Part shown: positions 35,349 through 40,894 of the stretch, piece by piece
Layout: each line of letters begins with the position of its first letter
How positions within the stretch are numbered: the first letter of the stretch is position 1
Program-made: the position numbers and the translations under genes
The notes under the pieces: model-generated
What the model saw: the letters and a program-made list of their open reading frames with translations, nothing else
What the model was told of the DNA's origin: nothing
The model's database searches: none
Assembly: GCA_015272155.1 (NCBI GenBank)
Contig: JACYME010000169.1
Location: forward strand, 1 to 40,894
DNA from: Leptolyngbyaceae cyanobacterium T60_A2020_046
Lineage (GTDB): Bacteria > Cyanobacteriota > Cyanobacteriia > Phormidesmidales > Phormidesmidaceae
Direction of reading: 5' to 3'
DNA length: 40,894 bases

Positions 35349-36494
35349 TTATCCCAGCGGACGCGCACACCGAGGATCCGTCAGCGTGGCTTTTTCGGGC
35401 TCGCGGGGGAACCAAAAGGCTGTGCGTTTGCACACCTCAACCAGCGCCAACATGACGGGCACCTCAATCAAGACGCCGACCACTGTGGCCAGGGCTGCAC
35501 CAGAGTTGAGGCCAAAGAGGGTGACCGCCGTCGCGATCGCCACCTCAAAGTGATTGCTCGCCCCAACTAACGCTGCCGGAGCCGCATCTTCGTAGACCAT
35601 GCCCAGCTTTTGAGCCGCCACATAGGTAATCAAAAAGATCAAATTGGTCTGCAAAAATAGCGGCACAGCAATGAGCAAAATGTGGAACGGATTTTGCACA
35701 ATCAGTTCACCCTTGAAGGCAAACAACAGCACCAACGTAATCAGCAATGCCGCCACAGAAACGGGACTCAGATACTTCAAAAATACATCGTTGAACCAGG
35801 CCCGGCCCTTGTGGCGTAAAATCCACGTTCGCGACACAGAACCCGCGAGCAACGGCAGCCCCACATAGATCAATACCGACAACACAATCGTCTGCCACGG
35901 CACGGTCAGATTATTTGCGGCAAGCAGCAAGCGCCCCAGCGGTGCATAGAGAAACAACATCGCCAGGGAGTTGATTGCTACCATCACCAGGGTGTGACCC
36001 TGATTACCAAAGGAGAGGTAGCCCCACATCAAAACCATTGCCGTACAGGGGGCAATGCCTAACAAAATTGTCCCCGCAATGTAGGAGTCTGCAAGGGGGA
36101 TTTCCATGCCGCGAATCAGTTCTGTGCCCTGAAGCCACGGCGCAAAAATTCCCCCTAGAAAAAACTGGGCAATCACCACCATGGTGAAGGGTTTGATCAA
36201 CCAATTGACCACGAGGGTCAACAGCACGGGGCGCGGCGTTTGGGCGGCGCGCTTGGCTTGACTAAAGTCGATTTTCACCATGATGGGATACATCATGAAA
36301 AAGAGACAGATGGCAATGGGCACAGAGACTTGATACACGCTCATGCGATCGAGGGCGGTCGCGACGCCGGGAAACACGCGCCCAAGCCCAATGCCAAACA
36401 CAATACACAGCGCCACCCACACCGTGAGGTAGCGCTCAAAGAAACTGAGTCGTCCCCCTGCTTGAACCGCTGGAGAATTGGATTGAGTAGTCAT
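35349..36494 (-). CDS. acr3: Arsenite efflux transporter Acr3
   Basis: An inner-membrane arsenite efflux carrier of about 381 residues with roughly ten membrane segments. The conserved cysteine motif [15 protein letters not shown] is present in the middle, and [23 protein letters not shown] and [14 protein letters not shown] are typical of Acr3. The start at 36494 (MTTQSN) is chosen over a longer frame to 36695, whose extra 67 residues run through the operator and look non-coding. It exports the arsenite made by the downstream ArsC. An ArsR-type operator lies 74 bp upstream of the start. Confidence 0.93.
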   Translation of the reverse strand: MTTQSNSPAVQAGGRLSFFERYLTVWVALCIVFGIGLGRVFPGVATALDRMSVYQVSVPIAICLFFMMYPIMVKIDFSQAKRAAQTPRPVLLTLVVNWLIKPFTMVVIAQFFLGGIFAPWLQGTELIRGMEIPLADSYIAGTILLGIAPCTAMVLMWGYLSFGNQGHTLVMVAINSLAMLFLYAPLGRLLLAANNLTVPWQTIVLSVLIYVGLPLLAGSVSRTWILRHKGRAWFNDVFLKYLSPVSVAALLITLVLLFAFKGELIVQNPFHILLIAVPLFLQTNLIFLITYVAAQKLGMVYEDAAPAALVGASNHFEVAIATAVTLFGLNSGAALATVVGVLIEVPVMLALVEVCKRTAFWFPREPEKATLTDPRCARPLG

Positions 36495-36971
36495 AACAAC
36501 TCTAAATGACACACTGTCTTGGAGGTCTAGCGGGACGCGATCGCCGCGCCCGAGACGCCCTAAGTGTATCAAACTTGATTGATGACTGGGGCAAAGCGCG
36601 GCCTTGGCAGCCTTTCTAGAACCCCTGAAATGAAGCTGTTTAAGTAAAATTTGAAAGGTGTTTCGGGATTTTCCTTGCCTTGCCGACATTCCCACGAACA
36701 GTCCTATGCTTATTCAATAAAAATTGATGTGTTTAAGGTTTGGCGAAATCTTTCCCGCCATGCGCTGGGCACCGCTGACTGCAAATCGCGGCTTCCAAGG
36801 TTTATCCGATCGGGCGATCGCAGCGGGAAAACCACCCAACCCCCCGCCGCGCGATCGATCATCCCAATGGGGGCAGGATGAATTTTGATCGTTGAATTCC
36901 GCTTGACGGCACAATAGGGCAGTAGGGAAAGACGATCAGCCTGCGAGACAGGAACGGCGAAAGGGGGCGGC
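36495..36971. other. Divergent spacer between acr3 and tldD
   Basis: A 477-bp region holding the acr3 promoter and operator (36568-36583) on the left and the tldD promoter region on the right. It is AT-rich around 36640-36740. No gene is supported in it. Confidence 0.5.
36568..36583 (-). promoter_or_regulatory. ArsR-type operator upstream of acr3
   Basis: The sequence ATCAA-N6-TTGAT matches the motif I recall being reported for Synechocystis ArsR. On the minus strand a TACACT -10-like hexamer (36562-36567) adjoins it, so a bound repressor would block transcription of acr3-arsC. Confidence 0.6.
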
Positions 36972-38375
36972 ATGTTGCAGCAATTTAATCAATATCGCGA
37001 CCAGATTTGTGAGTTGGTGACGCGCTATCGCGATCGCGTGGATTATCTCGCCGTGCGCTTAGAAGAGTCAGAGGGGACAGACATTCTGCTGCGGGGCGAT
37101 CGCGTCGAAGCCCTGAGCGAGGGCATCTCCCTCGGCGGGCAGGTGCGGGCCTGCCATCGCGGCGGCTGGGGCTTTGCCAGCTTCAACGAACTCGAAACCC
37201 TGATCGAACACCTTGAGGCCGCGATCGCAGCGGCCCATCTCGTCGGCGACGACGAAACCCTGCTGGCCCCCGTGGTGCCTGTGCAAGAAACCTACGCCCT
37301 GCCCCTCACCGGGCGAAATCCCCGCGAGGTTCCCCTGCGGCATAAAAAAGATCTCTGCACCCGCTACGCCGACATTTTGCGCAGCGTCGATGACCGCATT
37401 GCCACCACCTCCGTGCGCTACAACGACGCCACCCAGCACATTCTGCTCGTCACCTCCGAAGGGGCCATCATCGACCAAAGCTGGGCTGATATGGAACTGC
37501 GCGTCGCCGCCACCGCCCGCAATGGCGAAACCGTCCAAACCGGGCGCGAAACCACGGGCTCTCGCAAAGCCTTCGACGATTTGGAAAATCTGGACTCCCA
37601 GGTGCGCAGCGCGGCAGAGCGAGCCGTTGCAGCGCTGGATCTGCCCCCGGTGAAGGGCAACACCTACGAAGTGGTGATTGACCCCATCTTGACGGGGCTG
37701 TTTGTCCATGAAGCCTTTGGGCACCTGTCTGAAGCGGATATGGCCTACGAAAATCCTGACCTGCTCGAAGTCATGACCCTGGGCCGACGGTTTGGCCCCA
37801 AAACCCTGCAAATCTTTGACGGAGCTGCCCCCGCCGGACACCGGGGCAGCTACAAATATGACGATGAGGGCACCCCCGCCACCACGACCCAGCTCATTCA
37901 AGATGGCACGTTGGTGGGGCGGCTGCACTCACGGGAGACGGCGGGCAAGCTGGACGAAGCGCCCACGGGCAACGCCCGCTGCCTGAGCTATCACTATCCG
38001 CCGCTGGTGCGCATGACCAATACGTGGATCGAGCGCGGCGATACCCCCGTGCAAGATCTATTTTCTGGCATTCAAGAGGGAGTCTATGCCCGCAACTGGC
38101 TCGGCGGCATGACCAATGGCGAGATGTTCACCTTTACCGCTGGCGAGGCGTGGATGATTCGCAATGGGGAACTGGCGGAGCCCGTGCGCGATGTGACGCT
38201 GTCGGGCAATGTGTTTCGCACCCTAGCGGACATTGAGGCGATCGGCGATGACTTTTATTGGGATGAGTCGGGGGGCTGTGGCAAGGGCGGCCAGAGCGGG
38301 TTGCCCGTGGCCTGTGGTGGCCCGAGCCTGCGCATTCGCAATGTGGTGGTGGGCGGCGAGGCGGATGTCGAGTGA
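36972..38375 (+). CDS. tldD: TldD/PmbA family metalloprotease TldD
   Basis: A 467-residue zinc metalloprotease of the TldD/PmbA family. The HExxxH motif lies in FVHEAFGHLSEAD with H246, E247 and H251, and the C-terminal region has SGNVFRTLADIEAIGDD and GGCGKGGQSGLPVACGGPSLRI, with a conserved cysteine. In E. coli TldD acts with TldE to process and degrade peptides such as microcin precursors and CcdA. No tldE homologue is adjacent here. A GGGGG-rich ribosome site precedes the ATG. Its stop overlaps the next start (TGATG). Confidence 0.93.
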   Translation: MLQQFNQYRDQICELVTRYRDRVDYLAVRLEESEGTDILLRGDRVEALSEGISLGGQVRACHRGGWGFASFNELETLIEHLEAAIAAAHLVGDDETLLAPVVPVQETYALPLTGRNPREVPLRHKKDLCTRYADILRSVDDRIATTSVRYNDATQHILLVTSEGAIIDQSWADMELRVAATARNGETVQTGRETTGSRKAFDDLENLDSQVRSAAERAVAALDLPPVKGNTYEVVIDPILTGLFVHEAFGHLSEADMAYENPDLLEVMTLGRRFGPKTLQIFDGAAPAGHRGSYKYDDEGTPATTTQLIQDGTLVGRLHSRETAGKLDEAPTGNARCLSYHYPPLVRMTNTWIERGDTPVQDLFSGIQEGVYARNWLGGMTNGEMFTFTAGEAWMIRNGELAEPVRDVTLSGNVFRTLADIEAIGDDFYWDESGGCGKGGQSGLPVACGGPSLRIRNVVVGGEADVE

Positions 38376-39145
38376 TGCGGCTGTCTCAGGGACACTTGAC
38401 GCTGCTGGATGAGTGTCCACGGCGGTTTCAGCACACGGTTTTGGATGGGCTGACGGTGCCTGCCGCGCCAGAATTGTTGGCGGGGCAGCAGTGGGGCGAT
38501 CGCTTTCACTTATTCATGCAGCAGCGCGAGATGGGCTTGCCTGTGGCGGATCTGGTGGCCAACGATCGCGAACTTCAGGAGAGTTGGGAGGCGCTCCGGG
38601 CGATCGCGCCCGATCTGTTTGTCTGTGATGAAATCTTTCGCCAAAGCGAACACGAGCGATCGCGGGTGGTCAATGGCTACTGGTTTACCGTGGTCTATGA
38701 CCTGCTGCGGCTGTGGGGCGATCGCGGCGAAATTGTGGATTGGAAAACCTACCTACGCCCTAAACCCGCTGCTGCGCTCCAGCGGGATTGGCAAACCCGC
38801 CTGTATCTCTACATGCTGGTCGAAACCACCGATCTGACGCCCGCGCAGGTGACCATGACCTACTGGTTTGTGCGCACCCGCGATCGCCAGACCCAGCACA
38901 TTGCACCGCAATGCGTCCACATTGCCTACACCGCCGATCGCCATGCCCAGACCCACCACGATGTGCTGCGCCTCACCACCCAACTGAGCCAATGGCAAGC
39001 CCAAGGGAATCCCCTGCCCCAGGTGCCAATGGGCAGCGATCGCTGCCACCGCTGTCCCTTTGCAATCCGCTGTCAGCGCGGCAGCGCCCCAGAACCGACC
39101 CTCATGCTTCCGGCCCTAGACGACATTGCCGAAATTCCCCTGTGA
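38375..39145 (+). CDS. PD-(D/E)XK nuclease family protein, Cas4/RecB-like
   Basis: A 256-residue protein of the RecB/Cas4-type nuclease superfamily. The catalytic core reads GEIVDWKTY (Asp and Lys of the D-(D/E)xK signature near residue 123), followed by QTRLYLYMLVE. C14 (DECPRRF) and the C-terminal CHRCPFAIRC could together hold a 4Fe-4S cluster, as in Cas4 and AddB. It starts on the ATG that overlaps the tldD stop. There is no CRISPR array or other cas gene here, so a CRISPR role is not supported; a DNA-repair role is plausible. Confidence 0.8.
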   Translation: MRLSQGHLTLLDECPRRFQHTVLDGLTVPAAPELLAGQQWGDRFHLFMQQREMGLPVADLVANDRELQESWEALRAIAPDLFVCDEIFRQSEHERSRVVNGYWFTVVYDLLRLWGDRGEIVDWKTYLRPKPAAALQRDWQTRLYLYMLVETTDLTPAQVTMTYWFVRTRDRQTQHIAPQCVHIAYTADRHAQTHHDVLRLTTQLSQWQAQGNPLPQVPMGSDRCHRCPFAIRCQRGSAPEPTLMLPALDDIAEIPL

Positions 39146-39153
39146 GGGCTTCG

Positions 39154-40650
39154 ATGACGGCTGATTTTTTCCCAGAAGAGAGGGCTGAAATGCCCCCCAA
39201 AATGCCCTTTGTCGCAGCACTCGCGGCGGCGGCAGCGCGGGATCATGCCCCGTTCTACGCACCCGGACACAAGCGCGGCCAGGGCAGCCTTGCCCATTGG
39301 CGAGATTTGGTTGGCCCGGGGGCGCTGCGCCTTGACCTGCCCGAACTCCCCGAGTTAGATAACCTGTTTGCGCCAACGGGGCCACTGCTGGCGGCGCAGC
39401 GCTTGGCGGCCCAAGCCTTTGGGGCTGAGGAAACCTACTTTTTGGCGAATGGCACCACCTGCGGCCTAGAGGCGGCGATTTTGGCGACCTGTGGCCCCGG
39501 CGATCGCGTCCTCATCCCGCGCAATGCCCATCGGTCCATTCTGTCGGCGCTGGTGCTCTCCGGGGCACAGCCGATTTACCTCGCCCCCCTGGATGACCCC
39601 GTCTGGGATTTGGCCTATGGGCTTGCACCAAAACAGGTCGCCACGGCGCTGGCGCAGTGGGACAGGGTGCGGGCGGTGGTGGTGGTGTCGCCGACGTATC
39701 AGGGCGTTTGTGCAGATGTGGCGGCTATCGTCGCGATCGCCCACGCCCAACAGATTCCCGTGATTGTGGATGAGGCCCACGGCCCCCACTTTGGCGTGCA
39801 TCCCGACCTGCCACCCAGCGCGATCGCGGCGGGGGCAGACATCGTGGTGCAATCGACTCACAAAGTGCTGTCGGCCCTGAGTCAGGCGTCGATGCTGCAC
39901 TGCCAGGGCGATCTCGTCGATCGCGATCGCCTCCGCCAAGCCCTGCAACTGACCCAATCCACCAGCCCCAATGCGCTGCTGTTGGCCTCCTTAGATGCCG
40001 CGCGATACCAGTATGTGACGGAGGGGCGCGATCGCTGGGCTGAGGTCATGGCCCTGGCTCACACGGTGCGATCGCGGCTTGGGGCGCTGTCTCCGTGGGC
40101 AGTGCTCACGCCCGCCGCCGTCCAGGCCGCAGGGGCACCCAGCCTGGATCTCACCCGCCTAACGGTGGACGTGTCGGCCCTGGGGATCACAGGCTTCACC
40201 GCCGATGAGTATCTCAACGAGGTCTGGGGTGTCACCGCAGAACTGCCGACCCTGCGACAGCTCACCTTCATTTTGAGTGTGGGGAATACTGCGGCGGACG
40301 GCGATCGCTTGGTGCATGCCTTTCAACAGCTCATCGCCGCCGCTCCCACGCTGGACGCTGCGCCCCCAGTGCCGCGATCGCCTGCCCCCATCGCCCCCAT
40401 TCGCGAACCGCCCTGCTCCCCTCGGGATGCCTTTTTCGCCATGCCGCGATCGCGAGATTGGGCAGCGGCGATTGGCCACATCAGCGCCGACAGCCTGTGT
40501 CCTTATCCGCCGGGCATTCCGGTGATTTTGCCGGGGGAAGTGATCACCAAAGCCGCGATCGCCTACCTCCAAGCCATTCAGCACGCCGGGGGCACCATTA
40601 CGGGCAGTGCTGATCCCCAGGGGCAGACGGTTCGGGTGGTGGAGCTGTGA
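39154..40650 (+). CDS. Orn/Lys/Arg decarboxylase family PLP enzyme
   Basis: A 498-residue fold-type I PLP enzyme of the group I Orn/Lys/Arg decarboxylase family. The N-terminus has FYAPGHKRGQG and LDLPELPELDNLFAPTGPL, the central domain DEAHGPHFG, and the PLP lysine is K237 in STHKVLSALSQAS. The C-terminal domain contains PYPPGIPVILPGE. The length fits the short form lacking the N-terminal wing domain. The substrate (lysine, arginine or ornithine) cannot be told. Start at 39154 is supported by GAGGG just upstream; a frame from 38788 runs through the nuclease gene and is not real. It follows the nuclease by 8 bp. Confidence 0.9.
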   Translation: MTADFFPEERAEMPPKMPFVAALAAAAARDHAPFYAPGHKRGQGSLAHWRDLVGPGALRLDLPELPELDNLFAPTGPLLAAQRLAAQAFGAEETYFLANGTTCGLEAAILATCGPGDRVLIPRNAHRSILSALVLSGAQPIYLAPLDDPVWDLAYGLAPKQVATALAQWDRVRAVVVVSPTYQGVCADVAAIVAIAHAQQIPVIVDEAHGPHFGVHPDLPPSAIAAGADIVVQSTHKVLSALSQASMLHCQGDLVDRDRLRQALQLTQSTSPNALLLASLDAARYQYVTEGRDRWAEVMALAHTVRSRLGALSPWAVLTPAAVQAAGAPSLDLTRLTVDVSALGITGFTADEYLNEVWGVTAELPTLRQLTFILSVGNTAADGDRLVHAFQQLIAAAPTLDAAPPVPRSPAPIAPIREPPCSPRDAFFAMPRSRDWAAAIGHISADSLCPYPPGIPVILPGEVITKAAIAYLQAIQHAGGTITGSADPQGQTVRVVEL

Positions 40651-40725
40651 GAGGCGTGGGGGCATTTCAACCTGCGGCGCGCGTCACCTGAAATCCGAGC
40701 GATCGCAGCTAAGAAGCTGTTTCTA

Positions 40726-40894
40726 AACTATAGTGATTCTACTTAAGAATGAGAATCAGACTTGCTTTAGGTACATCGATAGTTAGCAACGACTTCATCC
40801 AGCGTGGTGCCGTCAGGAGCATAGGCCAAAATCTTCTTCAAAGCCGCAAAGTCATGCTCACTCTTATTGAAATCCGGCGAGTAGGGAGGCAGGA
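40726..40894 (-). mobile_element. IS630-family element, 3' end (partial)
   Basis: The terminal inverted repeat at 40726-40755 (beginning AACTATAGT) matches the left-edge repeat in 26 of 30 bases. It is followed, reading inward, by the end of a transposase gene. The base pair just outside is TA, as expected for an IS630 target. Confidence 0.85.
40767..40894 (-). CDS. IS630 family transposase, C-terminal fragment
   Basis: The last 42 residues of a transposase entering from the right edge, starting LPPYSPDFNKSEHDFAALKK. The YSPDFN..E motif contains the final glutamate of the DDE catalytic triad, typical of IS630/Tc1. In many IS630 proteins this reads NPIE; here it is NKSE. The stop is at 40767-40769. 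It is in the same orientation as the N-terminal fragment at the left edge. Confidence 0.85.
   Translation of the reverse strand, partial: LPPYSPDFNKSEHDFAALKKILAYAPDGTTLDEVVANYRCT

Noticed and set aside
37068-37928. 286-codon antisense frame inside tldD
   Set aside because: Gly/Val-rich shadow translation opposite a well-recognised TldD; no ribosome site or promoter.
38375-39145. CRISPR-associated Cas4
   Set aside because: There is no CRISPR array and no other cas gene in the window; the Cas4-like fold also occurs in RecB/AddB-type repair nucleases.
38788-39153. N-terminal extension of the decarboxylase by 122 codons
   Set aside because: It overlaps the nuclease gene completely; homology begins after M at 39154, which has a ribosome site.

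Overview
This window comes from a beta-cyanobacterium. It carries a beta-carboxysome shell and assembly cluster (ccmK2-ccmK1-ccmL-ccmM-ccmN-ccmO), the inducible CO2-uptake NDH-1 module (ndhF3-ndhD3-cupA), a photosystem I subunit gene (psaI) and very many HIP1 octamers (GCGATCGC). The genus cannot be fixed from sequence alone. The HIP1 richness, moderately high GC and a PEP-CTERM protein would fit a Leptolyngbya-like or related lineage (inference). Both window edges lie inside IS630-family elements with matching 30-bp inverted repeats. The window therefore looks like a contig broken at a multicopy IS.

Layout. Positions 1-130 hold the 5' end of an IS630 element. Positions 202-4740 (minus strand) hold ndhF3-ndhD3-cupA, the CO2-converting NDH-1MS module. 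A 711-bp divergent regulatory region (4741-5451) separates it from 5452-10199 (plus strand), the complete ccmK2K1LMNO cluster. Together they form a compact carbon-concentrating island: one arm hydrates CO2 to bicarbonate at the thylakoid, the other builds the compartment where bicarbonate is turned back into CO2 for Rubisco. Rubisco and a separate carbonic anhydrase are not in the window. The CcmM here has lost two of the three zinc-binding histidines, so a separate enzyme is probably needed.

Next come housekeeping genes, miaA (-) and gyrB (+), and then a minus-strand stretch: an HpnB-like glycosyltransferase, a PEP-CTERM surface protein, a GT39-type membrane glycosyltransferase and a 419-aa protein of unknown family. 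A repeat-bearing 1.1-kb spacer leads to psaI (34 aa), a large probably disordered conserved protein, a DUF2584 protein and murF. On the other side of another long spacer lies a second, plus-strand member of the same unknown family (427 aa). These two divergent paralogues are the most interesting uncharacterised genes here.

The right third holds a repeat-rich spacer with a MITE-like insertion, a small membrane protein, rpmB, an ACT-domain protein, a second GT39-like enzyme, a decayed frame with a hairpin repeat, a Nif3-like protein, a TetR regulator broken by one in-frame stop, an orphan sugar-type ABC permease and a secreted pentapeptide-repeat protein. An arsenic-resistance operon (acr3-arsC) follows with an ArsR-type operator but no arsR. 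Last is a tightly overlapping cluster of tldD, a Cas4/RecB-like nuclease and an Orn/Lys/Arg-type decarboxylase, before the 3' end of another IS630 copy. I saw no tRNA, rRNA or CRISPR array.
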